From an uncultured Eubacteriales bacterium (GTDB lineage: Bacteria > Bacillota > Clostridia > Christensenellales > Aristaeellaceae), in the NCBI GenBank assembly GCA_900542395.1, contig UQNM01000017.1, positions 1 to 35,419 on the forward strand: 35,419 bases of DNA. Direction: 5' to 3'. The translations under genes were made by a program, and so were the position numbers. Each line of letters opens with the position of its first letter. The stretch's first letter is position 1. Below are positions 6,751 to 15,173 of this stretch, piece after piece. The notes beneath the pieces are model-generated. The model did not search any database. It had not been told where the DNA came from and saw only the letters and a list, made by a program, of their open reading frames with translations.

Positions 6751-8361
6751 ATGCCTGATACGCCGATGCCCGGTTCGCTCGCGGCCGAAACCGCCCGCCG
6801 CCGGACGTTCGCCATTATCTCCCACCCCGACGCCGGTAAAACGACGCTGACCGAAAAGCTGCTGCTTTATTCGGGCGCGATTCGCACCGCCGGTTCCGTC
6901 AAAGCCCGCAAGAGCGACAAACACGCCACCAGCGACTGGATGGATATCGAGAAACAGCGCGGCATTTCCGTGACCTCCTCGGCCATGCAGTTTGAGTTTG
7001 ACGGCTACCACATCAACATCCTCGATACCCCCGGCCATCAGGATTTCTCGGAGGACACCTACCGCGTGCTCGTCGCTGCGGACAGCGCCGTGATGCTCAT
7101 CGACGCGGCCAAGGGTGTCGAGGCGCAGACCATCAAGCTGTTCAAGGTCTGCCGCCTGCGAAACATCCCGATTTTCACCTTCGTCAACAAGATGGACCGC
7201 GCGGGCAAGGATCCGTTTGCTCTGATGGAGGAGATGGAGCAGGTGCTCGGTATTCGCGCCTGCCCGATCAACTGGCCCATCGGCACGGACGGCGATTTCA
7301 AGGGCGTTTACCACCGCGATACCCAGATGGTGGAGCTTTACGAATCCGGCGACCACGGCAAGACGCGCGTGGAGAAGCAGGATGTGCCGCTAGACGATCC
7401 GCAGCTTCCGGAGCTGCTCGGCGAGCGCCTCTACAAGCGTCTGATGGATGAAATCGAGCTGCTGGATATCGCGGGCGATTCCTTCGATCTGGATCTCGTG
7501 CGCAAGGGCGAGCTGACGCCGATGTTCTTCGGCTCGGCCATCACCAACTTCGGCGTCGAGCCGTTCCTGACCCGCTTCCTCGAATACTCCACCCCGCCCG
7601 CCTCGCACGAGAGCGACATGGGGCTGGTGGAGGCGGACGATCCGGATTTCTCCGGCTTCATCTTCAAGATTCAGGCCAACATGAACCCGGCGCACCGCGA
7701 CCGTCTGGCTTTCATGCGCATCTGCTCGGGCGTGTTCACCAAGGGCATGACCGTCTGGCACAGCGGCAGCGGCAAGATGATTCAGCTCAAGCAGCCGCAG
7801 CAGTTCATGGCGGACGAGCGCGAGGCCGTTGAAAACGCCTATCCGGGCGACATCATCGGCCTGTTCGACCCCGGCATCTTCGCGCTGGGCGATTCGCTCT
7901 GCACGGGCAAAAAGCGCCGCTTCCCCGGCATCCCGATGTTCGCGCCGGAGTTCTTCGCCCGCGTGAGCAGCATCGACAGCCTCAAGCGCAAGCAGTTCGT
8001 CAAGGGCGTTTTGCAGCTCAGCGAGGAGGGCGCGATCCAGACCTTCAAGCGGCCGGGCATCGGCTTTGAGGAGATCATCGTCGGCGTGGTCGGCGTGCTC
8101 CAGTTTGAGGTGCTCGAGCACCGCCTGAAGACGGAATACAACGCCGAGATCCGCCGCCAGCAGCTCCCCTACCGCTTCGTGCGCTGGATCACCAAGTCGC
8201 CGAAGGCCATCGAGGATTTGAAGCTCTCCAGCACCTCGTCTCTGGCCAAGGACGCGCGCGAGCGCGACGTGATCCTCTTTGAAAACGAGTGGTCGATCCG
8301 CTGGGCGCTTGAAAACAACGAAGGGCTGGCGCTGGCGGAAACCGCGTCCCGTTTAGGCTGA
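6751..8361 (+). CDS. prfC: Peptide chain release factor 3 (RF3)
   Basis: RF3 is the GTPase that recycles RF1 and RF2 from the ribosome after termination. The protein is 536 residues from the ATG at 6751, which has AAGGAGG 8 bases upstream; an in-frame ATG at 6709 lacks a ribosome site. G motifs are intact: SHPDAGKTT (24-32), the RGISVTSS switch I region (70-77), DTPGHQDFSEDTYR (92-105) and NKMDR (146-150). The RF3-specific SEDTYR and the C-terminal RF3 domain with LPYRFVRW distinguish it from EF-G. It is followed after 53 bases, with no terminator, by typA, another EF-G-like GTPase, so the two may share a transcript. Confidence 0.96.
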   Translation: MPDTPMPGSLAAETARRRTFAIISHPDAGKTTLTEKLLLYSGAIRTAGSVKARKSDKHATSDWMDIEKQRGISVTSSAMQFEFDGYHINILDTPGHQDFSEDTYRVLVAADSAVMLIDAAKGVEAQTIKLFKVCRLRNIPIFTFVNKMDRAGKDPFALMEEMEQVLGIRACPINWPIGTDGDFKGVYHRDTQMVELYESGDHGKTRVEKQDVPLDDPQLPELLGERLYKRLMDEIELLDIAGDSFDLDLVRKGELTPMFFGSAITNFGVEPFLTRFLEYSTPPASHESDMGLVEADDPDFSGFIFKIQANMNPAHRDRLAFMRICSGVFTKGMTVWHSGSGKMIQLKQPQQFMADEREAVENAYPGDIIGLFDPGIFALGDSLCTGKKRRFPGIPMFAPEFFARVSSIDSLKRKQFVKGVLQLSEEGAIQTFKRPGIGFEEIIVGVVGVLQFEVLEHRLKTEYNAEIRRQQLPYRFVRWITKSPKAIEDLKLSSTSSLAKDARERDVILFENEWSIRWALENNEGLALAETASRLG

Positions 8362-8414
8362 CATTCCCCCCACTGACATAAAACCGACATATCAACAGAA
8401 AGAAGGGCTTCCAT

Positions 8415-10259
8415 TTGGAAATGATTCGTGAAAACCTCCGCAACATCGCCATCATCGCGCACGTTGACCACGGCAAGACCACGCTCGTCAACGAGATGCT
8501 CAAGCAGGGCGGCGTTTTCCGCGAAAACCAGCAGGTTGCCGACCGCGTGATGGACAACAACGCCATCGAGAAGGAGCGCGGCATCACCATTCTGGCGAAG
8601 AATACCTCCATGTACTACAAGGACGTGAAGATCAACGTCGTTGATACCCCCGGCCACGCCGATTTCGGCGGCGAGGTCGAGCGCGTGCTCAAGATGGTGG
8701 ACGGCGTTCTGCTGCTCATCGACTCGTTTGAAGGCCCGATGCCGCAGACCCGTTTCGTGCTCCAGCACGCGCTGGCGCTCGGCCTGCCGGTCATCATCGT
8801 CATCAACAAGATGGATCGCCCGGACGCGCGCTGCGAGGAGGTCTACAACGAGGCCTTCGACCTGATGATCGACCTCGGCGCGGACGAAAGCCAGCTCGAT
8901 ACCCCGGTCGTCTACGCCAGCGCCCGCGCCGGCACCGCGACGCTCGACCCGAACGTGCCGAGCGAGGATCTGCGCCCGCTGTTTGAAACCATCCTCAAGT
9001 ACATCCCCGCGCCGAAGGGCGACCCGGACGCGCCGGTGCAGATGCTCATCTCCACCATCGACTACAACGAGTTCGTCGGCCGTATCGGCATCGGCCGCAT
9101 CACCCGCGGCACGCTCAAGCTCAACAGCATGGCGACCCGCTGCAACAACCTGAACCCCGACCTCCACGAGAACTTCCGCCTGAGCAGCCTGTTCGCGTTC
9201 GAGGGGCTCAAGCGCGTGCCGGTGGAGAGCGCCAGCATGGGCGAGATCGTCGCCGTCACGGGCATTGAGGACATTATGATCGGCGACACCATCTGCGCGA
9301 CGGACGCCGTCGAGCCGCTGCCCTTCGTCAAGATCACCGAGCCGACCGTCGCCATGACCTTCTCCGTCAACGACAGCCCGTTCGCCGGCCGCGAGGGCAC
9401 CTACGTCACCTCCCGCCACCTGCGCGCCCGCCTGATGCGCGAGCTGCAAACCGACGTTTCCCTCCGCGTGGAGGAGACCGACTCCGCCGATTCCTTCCGC
9501 GTCAGCGGCCGCGGCGAGCTGCACCTCTCCGTGCTCATCGAGAATATGCGCCGTCAGGGCTACGAGTTCCAGGTTTCCAAGCCGGAGGTGCTCTTCCACT
9601 ATGACGAGAACGGCAACAAGCTCGAGCCGATGGAGCGGATGGTCGCCGACGTGCCCAGCGAGTACGCAGGCGCCGTCATCGAGAAGATCGGCCGCCGCCG
9701 CGGCGTGATGGATAACATGACCGGCACCGACCGCGTGCGCCTCGAGTTCACCGTGCCGAGCCGCGGCCTGTTCGGCTACCGCAGCGAGTTTATGACCGAT
9801 ACCCGCGGCGAGGGCGTGATGAGCGCCGTGTTTGACCACTACGAGCCGTATAAGGGCGATATCCCGCACCGCAGCGTCGGCGCGCTGGTCTCCACCGAGA
9901 CGGGCGACGCGGTCATGTACGGCCTGTTCTACGCGCAGGATCGCGGCACGCTGTTCTGCGGCCCGAACACCGCCGTCTACACCGGCATGATCGTCGGCCA
10001 GAACGCGCGTCAGGGCGATATCGACGTCAACGTCTGCCGCCAGAAGCACCTGACCTCCATCCGCAACGCCGCCGGCGCGGAGACCGCCATGAAGCTGACC
10101 TCCATGCGCACGCTGACGCTCGAGGAATGTCTGGAATTCATCGACGACGACGAGCTGCTGGAGATCACCCCGAAGAGCCTGCGCATGCGCAAGCGTGTGC
10201 TGGAAACCGAGCTGCGCAAGAAGCTCGCCGCCAAGAAGCGCGCGGAAGCGAACAGCTAA
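8415..10259 (+). CDS. typA: Translational GTPase TypA/BipA
   Basis: TypA/BipA is a ribosome-associated GTPase needed for 50S assembly and growth under stress or cold. The product is 614 residues, the family length. G motifs: AHVDHGKTT (15-23), RGITILAK (55-62), DTPGHADFGGEVERV (77-91) and NKMDR (131-135). The C-terminal BipA domain begins near 485 (SRGLFGYRSEFMTDTRGEG). Start choice is between TTG at 8415, which has AAGGG 7 bases away, and ATG at 8421, 13 bases away; the spacing favours TTG, but the two proteins differ by only two residues. A terminator follows at 10273. It stands in tandem with prfC. Confidence 0.96.
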   Translation: MEMIRENLRNIAIIAHVDHGKTTLVNEMLKQGGVFRENQQVADRVMDNNAIEKERGITILAKNTSMYYKDVKINVVDTPGHADFGGEVERVLKMVDGVLLLIDSFEGPMPQTRFVLQHALALGLPVIIVINKMDRPDARCEEVYNEAFDLMIDLGADESQLDTPVVYASARAGTATLDPNVPSEDLRPLFETILKYIPAPKGDPDAPVQMLISTIDYNEFVGRIGIGRITRGTLKLNSMATRCNNLNPDLHENFRLSSLFAFEGLKRVPVESASMGEIVAVTGIEDIMIGDTICATDAVEPLPFVKITEPTVAMTFSVNDSPFAGREGTYVTSRHLRARLMRELQTDVSLRVEETDSADSFRVSGRGELHLSVLIENMRRQGYEFQVSKPEVLFHYDENGNKLEPMERMVADVPSEYAGAVIEKIGRRRGVMDNMTGTDRVRLEFTVPSRGLFGYRSEFMTDTRGEGVMSAVFDHYEPYKGDIPHRSVGALVSTETGDAVMYGLFYAQDRGTLFCGPNTAVYTGMIVGQNARQGDIDVNVCRQKHLTSIRNAAGAETAMKLTSMRTLTLEECLEFIDDDELLEITPKSLRMRKRVLETELRKKLAAKKRAEANS

Positions 10260-10272
10260 GATATTTCATTCA

Positions 10273-10304
10273 TCCGACCGGGATTTTCCCCGGCCGGATT
10301 TTTT
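10273..10304 (+). terminator. Rho-independent terminator of typA
   Basis: TCCGACCGGG and CCCGGCCGGA pair over 10 bp with one A-C mismatch around a short loop, followed by six T. It begins 14 bases after the stop. Confidence 0.85.
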
Positions 10305-10341
10305 GTTCTGCTTGTCATTTTTCTGTCAGCCCCAAAATGCG

Positions 10342-10402
10342 AACAGCTTATGTTGCATGAACAACTTTGTCCTTTGTTCAATGCGCCATAAGCTGTTTTT
10401 TT
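10342..10402 (+). other. Long two-tier hairpin with T-run; possible small RNA or second terminator
   Basis: AACAGCTTATG (10342-10352) pairs perfectly with CATAAGCTGTT (10387-10397). Inside, GCATGAACAA pairs with TTGTTCAATGC with one bulge around an 8-base loop. Five T follow on the plus strand, then G and five more T. The stem is AT-rich, unlike surrounding DNA. No coding frame fits. It could end read-through from typA or be the 3' end of a small RNA; no promoter is obvious within the preceding 40 bases. Confidence 0.5.
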
Positions 10403-10437
10403 GTTTTTGGAGATTTTTTCCGATCTTCGTTTTGTTT

Positions 10438-10512
10438 ATTCTTCCCCCCCGAAGGGGAGAATAGCTTTTTGTCTACAGTCTGGGGACGCGCGTGGCGCGT
10501 CCGTTCTTTTTT
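10438..10512 (+). other. Two further hairpins in the typA-mscS gap
   Basis: A C-run/G-run hairpin at about 10438-10460 is followed by CTTTTTG. A perfect 7-bp hairpin, GGACGCG/CGCGTCC (10484-10502), is followed by GTTCTTTTTTC. Both carry T-runs only in the plus direction. They may act as back-up terminators facing mscS, which is transcribed towards them; on the minus strand neither has a T-run. Confidence 0.45.
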
Positions 10513-10528
10513 CGAAACATCGCCGCCT

Positions 10529-11362
10529 TTATGCGCCCACATTCTTGATGTAGGTCGAATCCGACAGCACGACGATCTGCCGCGCCGTCAGTTCCTGCCG
10601 AATCAGCAGCATGAACCGATAATAGACGTCCCAATACGCTTCCGTCGGCGCATAGACGCGCGCGACGTATTCGATGCCGCCCGCCTGATAGGCGTTGATG
10701 CCCACAAACGGCGGCTTGATCGCCTCGCGCCCTTCCTCCGCGCGCTTGCAGGCCGCCGCCAGCGCGTCGAGCACCGCGTCCGTGTCGATTTCAGAACCGA
10801 TGCAGAGCTTCACATCCACGCGGCGGTAATCCTTGGCCGTGTAATTGATGATGCGCTCGGTCGAAATCTCCTTGTTCGGGATCATCACAGCCTTGTTGTC
10901 CGCCGTGACCAGATGGGTGTACATCAGGCCGATGCGCTCCACCGTGCCCTCCGCGTTCTGCGTGCTGATGAAATTGCCCGCCACAAACGGCTTGGCAATC
11001 AAAATGACCATGCCGCTGACCACATTCGCCAGCACATCCTGCACGGAGAGCGAAACAGCCAGCGCAAACAGGCTCAGCAGCGCAACCAGACTCGTGATCG
11101 GCACGTTCAGTTGACCGGCGACCATCGTGGCGAGCACAATCACCATCACAATCCGCGCCGCCGCCGTCAGAAAGCCGAGCATCGCCTTATCCAGCGGCAG
11201 CTTCGCCACCAGCCGGTTGAGCGCCTGCATGACGATCTTGATGACGACCGCGCCGATGAGGCAGATCAGCCCCGCGCCAATCCATTTTTCCATCGACGCA
11301 TTGTGCAGCGCGCCGACAACCGCCGTCATCTGTTCGGGGGTAAACGCATCCTCCGTATTCAT
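10529..11362 (-). CDS. mscS: MscS family small-conductance mechanosensitive channel
   Basis: MscS channels open under membrane tension to release solutes on osmotic down-shock. The product is 277 residues with three hydrophobic segments (about 22-45, 58-82, 87-120). The pore helix contains the Gly/Ala-rich LSLFALAVSLSVQDVLANVVSGMVILIAKPF, followed by the beta domain (GNFIST...GTVERIGLMYTHLVTADNKAVMIPN), the standard MscS signature. The start at 11362 is chosen over an upstream in-frame codon because its ATG overlaps the amylase TGA as ATGA, and AAGGG and GGAGG lie just upstream. Translation is probably coupled to the amylase gene; the functional link, if any, is unclear. Confidence 0.94.
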   Translation of the reverse strand: MNTEDAFTPEQMTAVVGALHNASMEKWIGAGLICLIGAVVIKIVMQALNRLVAKLPLDKAMLGFLTAAARIVMVIVLATMVAGQLNVPITSLVALLSLFALAVSLSVQDVLANVVSGMVILIAKPFVAGNFISTQNAEGTVERIGLMYTHLVTADNKAVMIPNKEISTERIINYTAKDYRRVDVKLCIGSEIDTDAVLDALAAACKRAEEGREAIKPPFVGINAYQAGGIEYVARVYAPTEAYWDVYYRFMLLIRQELTARQIVVLSDSTYIKNVGA

Positions 11363-13119
11363 GCCTCCGCCCTTCCGAGCACCGCGCCCTCGCACGCGCC
11401 CAGCGCGAGGGTCACATAGCCGCCCTGCACGTTATGCGTTTTGCCGGTCATCAGGTCACGGACGGTCTTGCAGCCCGCCAGCGCCTCCGGCAGGCGAATC
11501 ATCCGGCGAATCGCCCGTTCGGATGTGTTGAGCGCGCACAGCACCGTCTCCCGCTCGGTCTGGCGCAGATAGGCATACAGGCCGTCCTCGCCGACCTCCC
11601 ACGTCCTGAGCGTGCCCTCGCGCAGCACCTCGCTTTCGCCGCGCATGTGCGTCAGCCGCTTGTAATAGGCCAGCATCGCGTTGCCGTCCACCTTGTCCCA
11701 CGTCATGCTCCGCCGGCAGTCCGGGTCGGGGCCGCCGCGCATGGCCAGCTCGTCGCCGTAATAGATCACCGGAACGCCGGGATGCGTCATCTGGAAAAAC
11801 ACCGCCGCGCGCATGGCCTTCACGCGCCCGCCGCAGCGGGTCAGCATGCGCGCCGTGTCGTGGCTGGAGAGGAAATTCCACATGGAATTCTGCACTTCCT
11901 GCGGATAGAGCATCATGGCGCGGTTCACGCCCGCGTCAAACTCCGCCAGCGACCAGCGGCGTTCGGCAAAGAATTTCCAAATCGCCTCGGAAAGAACGTA
12001 GTGCATCGTGCCGTCGAACATATCGCCCACGGTGCACCACTCGCGCGAATCGTGCCAGCACTCGGCGATCATAATCGCGTCCGGGTTCGTTTGCAGCACG
12101 GCGCGGCGGAACTGCCGCCAGAAATCGGGATAGACCTCCGGCGACACGTCCAGCCGCCAGCCGTCCACGTGCGCCTCGCGCAGCCAATAGCGCCCCACGT
12201 CGAGGAAATACGCCGCGCAGGCCTCGTTCTGCATGTTCAGCTTGGGCATGTACGCCCATTTTTCGCCGAAGGTCATGTAGCCGCAGGGGTATTGCGCCCC
12301 GAAGAAGAACCAGTCGTAATATTCGGACGCCTTCCCCTTCTCCATCGCATCCTTGAACGGCGCAAAGCCCAAGCCGCAGTGGTTGAACACGCCGTCCAGC
12401 ACGATGCGGATGTTCCGCGCATGCAGCGCGTCGGCCAGATTGCGCAGATCCTCCAGCGAGCCGAGCAGCGGGTCGATTTGGTAATAGTCGAACGTGTTGT
12501 AGCGGTGGGAGGTATCCGAAAGGAAGATCGGCGTCATATAGACCACGCCCACGCCCAGCTCGGCCAGATACGGCACGGCCTCCAAAATGCCCTTGAGGTT
12601 GCCGCCGAAGCGATATTCGTTCGCCACGCGCTTGCTGCCCCATGGCTCGACGGCCTCCTCCCCCGGCACATCCACGCGGCGGAAGCGATCCGGAAAGATC
12701 TGGTAGCCGACGCAGCCGCGCGCCCACTGCGGCTTCTCCTTCGCGGGATAGGCGTGCGCATAGTGGAAACCGCTCACCCACGCGGGGTTTTCCGGCACGG
12801 CGCGCGTGCCGTCCGCATCGTGCAGCAGCGTCACGTCCCCCGCGCGCAGAATAAACGCATAGACGATGCGCGGGTCGCGCGGCGCGAACACCGCCTGCCA
12901 GACCTCGCGGTTTTCATCCCGCCACATGCGCTCCATCGGCGTATCGGTCGCGTGGGCAAACGGTTCGCCCTCGGCATAGTGGCAGGCATGGCGCAGCGTC
13001 ACCGCGTCAAACTCATTCGCGGCGGTCGTCAGCCGGATGCAGACGCGCCCGTCGCTGAGCGTGTGGCGATCCTCCAGCCACGGGATATGGTGAATGGCGG
13101 CAATTTGAAGGCTCTTCAT
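11359..13119 (-). CDS. Cytoplasmic GH13 alpha-glucanase, neopullulanase/cyclomaltodextrinase type
   Basis: The 586-residue enzyme has no signal peptide, so it should act on imported malto-oligosaccharides or cyclodextrins. Residues 1-120 look like a CBM34 N-domain. The catalytic barrel shows DGVFNH (242-247), nucleophile Asp324 in GWRLDV, acid/base Glu353 in IAECWHD and Asp421 in LSSHDTAR. MPKLN at 291-295 is the marker of subfamily GH13_20 (neopullulanase, maltogenic amylase, cyclomaltodextrinase). A C-terminal beta domain ends the protein. AAAGGAG precedes ATG 13119. Its stop overlaps the mscS start. beta-Phosphoglucomutase is encoded 1.2 kb away, which fits maltodextrin use. Exact substrate is not determined. 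Confidence 0.93.
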   Translation of the reverse strand: MKSLQIAAIHHIPWLEDRHTLSDGRVCIRLTTAANEFDAVTLRHACHYAEGEPFAHATDTPMERMWRDENREVWQAVFAPRDPRIVYAFILRAGDVTLLHDADGTRAVPENPAWVSGFHYAHAYPAKEKPQWARGCVGYQIFPDRFRRVDVPGEEAVEPWGSKRVANEYRFGGNLKGILEAVPYLAELGVGVVYMTPIFLSDTSHRYNTFDYYQIDPLLGSLEDLRNLADALHARNIRIVLDGVFNHCGLGFAPFKDAMEKGKASEYYDWFFFGAQYPCGYMTFGEKWAYMPKLNMQNEACAAYFLDVGRYWLREAHVDGWRLDVSPEVYPDFWRQFRRAVLQTNPDAIMIAECWHDSREWCTVGDMFDGTMHYVLSEAIWKFFAERRWSLAEFDAGVNRAMMLYPQEVQNSMWNFLSSHDTARMLTRCGGRVKAMRAAVFFQMTHPGVPVIYYGDELAMRGGPDPDCRRSMTWDKVDGNAMLAYYKRLTHMRGESEVLREGTLRTWEVGEDGLYAYLRQTERETVLCALNTSERAIRRMIRLPEALAGCKTVRDLMTGKTHNVQGGYVTLALGACEGAVLGRAEA

Positions 13120-13154
13120 GGCGTTCTCCTTTCACGCTTTTCGGCTTCCATCGC

Positions 13155-13172
13155 GGATTCCATGTAGAATCC
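13155..13172 (-). promoter_or_regulatory. Small dyad upstream of the amylase gene
   Basis: GGATTC and GAATCC are separated by 6 bases, 36 bases before the amylase ATG. It could be an operator for a sugar-responsive repressor; no clear promoter was found for the amylase, so the call is weak. Confidence 0.3.
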
Positions 13173-13197
13173 AATACTAGATTGTGCCGTACAGTGG

Positions 13198-13226
13198 TTG
13201 ACATACTTCTGAAATAATCTTATAAT
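13198..13226 (+). promoter_or_regulatory. Perfect-consensus sigma-A promoter of the DegV gene
   Basis: TTGACA (13198-13203), 17 bases, TATAAT (13221-13226). Both hexamers match consensus exactly, predicting strong constitutive expression from about 13233. Confidence 0.92.
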
Positions 13227-13274
13227 AATAGAGAAACCAGATTTTGACTGATCGAATCATTGGGAGGCTATTGT

Positions 13275-14117
13275 ATGACCATTCTTGCAGATAGCTGTTG
13301 TGATCTCTCCCCCGAGCTGCTCAAAAAAACGCAGGCGAAGATCGCGCCGCTGACCATTACCATAGACGATACGCATTACGTGGACGACGGCACGGTCGAT
13401 ATTCCGCCGTATCTGGCCGCCATGAAGGCGAGCAAGAACCCCGTCCGCTCCGCCTGCCCGTCCCCCGACCTGTACGCCGAGGACATCCGCGCCACGGAGG
13501 GCGACTGCTTCATCGTCACGCTGTCCGCCAAGCTCTCCGGCTCGCACAACGCGGCCTCGCTGGGCGTGCAGCTCGCGCAGGAGGATGTGCCGGAAAAGAA
13601 GGTGCACGTCTTTGACAGCGAGAGCGCCAGCGCCGGCGAAACCTATATCGCGCTGATGATCCACGATCTCATTGCCGCGGGCAAGAGCTTTGAGCAGATC
13701 GTCGAGCTCGTCGAAGAAAAGATTCGCTCCATGCACACGCTCTTCGTGCTCGATTCGCTGGATAACCTCGTCAAAAACGGGCGCATCAGCAAGACCGTCG
13801 CCCTGCTGGCCAATGTGCTCTCCATCCGCCTGCTGATGAGCGACGACGGCCACGGCGCCATCAAGAACATCAGCAAGGCGCGCGGCATCAAAGGCGCGCT
13901 GGGGCAGATGGTGGAAACCTGCCGCAAGCACACCGAAGGGCTGGCGGCCGCCTCTCAGCGGCTCGTGATCTCCTATTGCAACTGCCCAGAGCGCGCGCGT
14001 CAGGTGCGCGACATGATCCGCGAGAAGTGCCCGGCCATCGGCGAAATCATCATGACCCCGACCTCCGCGCTCTCCTCGATGTACGCCAACGACGGCGGCA
14101 TCGTCATCGCGTATTGA
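13275..14117 (+). CDS. DegV family fatty-acid-binding protein (FakB-like)
   Basis: DegV proteins bind a fatty acid; the FakB members present it to the kinase FakA for phosphorylation and entry into phospholipid synthesis. The product is 280 residues from ATG 13275, which has GGGAGG 7 bases upstream; an in-frame TTG at 13260 falls within the ribosome-site region and is rejected. Family landmarks are the N-terminal ILADSCCDLSPEL, the SACPSPDLY segment, TLSAKLSGSHNAA and VFDSESAS, then VLDSLDNLVKNGRIS. It has a consensus promoter and a strong terminator, so it is a single-gene unit. No fakA is in the window. Whether it works as a FakB or has another ligand is not known. Confidence 0.93.
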   Translation: MTILADSCCDLSPELLKKTQAKIAPLTITIDDTHYVDDGTVDIPPYLAAMKASKNPVRSACPSPDLYAEDIRATEGDCFIVTLSAKLSGSHNAASLGVQLAQEDVPEKKVHVFDSESASAGETYIALMIHDLIAAGKSFEQIVELVEEKIRSMHTLFVLDSLDNLVKNGRISKTVALLANVLSIRLLMSDDGHGAIKNISKARGIKGALGQMVETCRKHTEGLAAASQRLVISYCNCPERARQVRDMIREKCPAIGEIIMTPTSALSSMYANDGGIVIAY

Positions 14118-14140
14118 GCGAATCCCCTTCGCTTCAAAGG

Positions 14141-14179
14141 GACTCTTTTCCGAGCGTTCGGAAAAGGGTCTCTTTTTTT
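14141..14179 (+). terminator. Rho-independent terminator of the DegV gene
   Basis: GACTCTTTTCCGA pairs with TCGGAAAAGGGTC over 13 bp (one G-U) around a GCGT loop, followed by TCTTTTTTT. Confidence 0.92.
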
Positions 14180-14221
14180 CGCGAAAGAGGGATGTGTCAT
14201 GTTTGAAAAAGCGCACCCCGA

Positions 14222-14320
14222 CCTCCCTCCTCGAGGGAGGGGGACCGCCCGCAGGCGGTGGAAGGAGTTACACGACGAAGTCGTGACGGAAGGAGTTCCC
14301 CGCAGGCGGTGGAAGGAGTT
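14222..14320. repeat. Cluster of short palindromes with a 20-bp direct repeat
   Basis: Three small hairpins stand in a row: CCTCCCT/AGGGAGG (14222-14240), ACCGCC/GGCGGT (14244-14259) and CACGAC/GTCGTG (14271-14285). The unit GGAAGGAGTT occurs three times, and a 20-base stretch at 14250-14269 recurs exactly at 14301-14320. The cluster ends 9 bases from the pgmB stop. Similar palindromes occur at 35192-35419, suggesting a dispersed intergenic family. It contains no credible gene. Confidence 0.7.
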
Positions 14321-14328
14321 CCCCGAAG

Positions 14329-14973
14329 TCACTCCCCGCAAATCCCCTTCAAATCCCCGAACGTCTTCATGGCATACGTCGCCATGCCGCAGGCCGCCGC
14401 TTCGCCGAGACCGGCGCTGTCAAAGCCGCCCGCGACGGCCGCCTGAATCCCGGCCTTCGCATCCTCGACAACGAGGCATTTTTCCGGCTTCATGCCGATG
14501 AAATCCGCCGCCATCAGGAAAACCTGCGGGTCGGGCTTGCTCCTGGTGATGTTCGTTCCGTCGGAAATCGCGTCGAAATAATCGCCCAGCCCCAGCCGCG
14601 ACAGGATGAATTTCGTGTTCTTGCTGGAAGAGCCGATCGCCAGCTTCAGCCCCATGCCGCGCAGGGCGTCGAGCGTCTCCTTCACCTCGGCGGAGAGATC
14701 CGCCGGGGACATGTTGGCCAGCAGGCGGCGATACAGCGCGTTCTTCTCCTCCGCCAGCGCTTCCTTCTCCTGCGCGGTCAGCTTCCCGTCGTAGCGTTCC
14801 AGAATGATTTCAAGGCTGTCCATCCGGGATACGCCGCGCAGGCGGTTGTTGATCGTCTCATCGAAATAAATGCCGAGCTTGTCCGCAACGGCCTTCCACG
14901 CCTGATAGTGATATTTGTCCGTGAAGCAGATCACGCCGTCGAGGTCAAAAATCACGCCCGTATATTTGCTCAT
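14329..14973 (-). CDS. pgmB: beta-Phosphoglucomutase, HAD superfamily
   Basis: The enzyme interconverts beta-glucose 1-phosphate and glucose 6-phosphate, usually after a maltose, trehalose or kojibiose phosphorylase. The product is 214 residues from ATG 14973 with GAGGAGA upstream. HAD motif I is DLDGV with nucleophile Asp10 and acid/base Asp12. The cap carries NRLRGVSRMDSLEIIL, the beta-PGM substrate loop. Motif II is AIGSSSKN, motif III the Lys of RSKPDPQVF, and motif IV VVEDAKAGIQAA. It has its own promoter at 15005-15033. No phosphorylase is in the window; the nearby GH13 enzyme is the only related carbohydrate gene. The family assignment is strong. Confidence 0.92.
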   Translation of the reverse strand: MSKYTGVIFDLDGVICFTDKYHYQAWKAVADKLGIYFDETINNRLRGVSRMDSLEIILERYDGKLTAQEKEALAEEKNALYRRLLANMSPADLSAEVKETLDALRGMGLKLAIGSSSKNTKFILSRLGLGDYFDAISDGTNITRSKPDPQVFLMAADFIGMKPEKCLVVEDAKAGIQAAVAGGFDSAGLGEAAACGMATYAMKTFGDLKGICGE

Positions 14974-15004
14974 ATTGTTTCTCTCCTCGTTTTGTTTTGC
15001 CTTT

Positions 15005-15033
15005 ATTATACCCGTTTTGGCGGTCAATGTCCA
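15005..15033 (-). promoter_or_regulatory. sigma-A type promoter of pgmB
   Basis: On the minus strand, TGGACA (15033-15028), 17 bases, TATAAT (15010-15005). It lies after the terminator at 15075-15106, so pgmB is independent of oadB. Confidence 0.8.
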
Positions 15034-15074
15034 CAGCATCCTGACGCGCCTTTTCGGCAATCTTACGTCCCGAA

Positions 15075-15106
15075 AAAAACGGTCACGCCGAAGCATGACC
15101 GTTTTT
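15075..15106 (-). terminator. Bidirectional-looking terminator after oadB-oadG
   Basis: AAAAACGGTCA and TGACCGTTTTT pair perfectly over 11 bp around a 10-base loop; T-runs follow on both strands, longer on the minus strand. It is 68 bases after the small gene's stop. Confidence 0.88.
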
Positions 15107-15173
15107 CCGTCCATCGTTTTTGGAACAGACGCTTTTTTTCGCCTTTTCCAACCGTTAAGGCCGCGTTAAGTTT

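Noticed and set aside
8169..10049. 626-codon minus-strand open frame
   Set aside because: Antisense to typA; its composition (Ala, Val, Asp, His) is that of a reverse-frame shadow, and no ribosome site was found.
14199..14501. Plus-strand frame over the palindromic cluster
   Set aside because: It arises from repeat DNA and the reverse of pgmB, and its product is low-complexity and basic.
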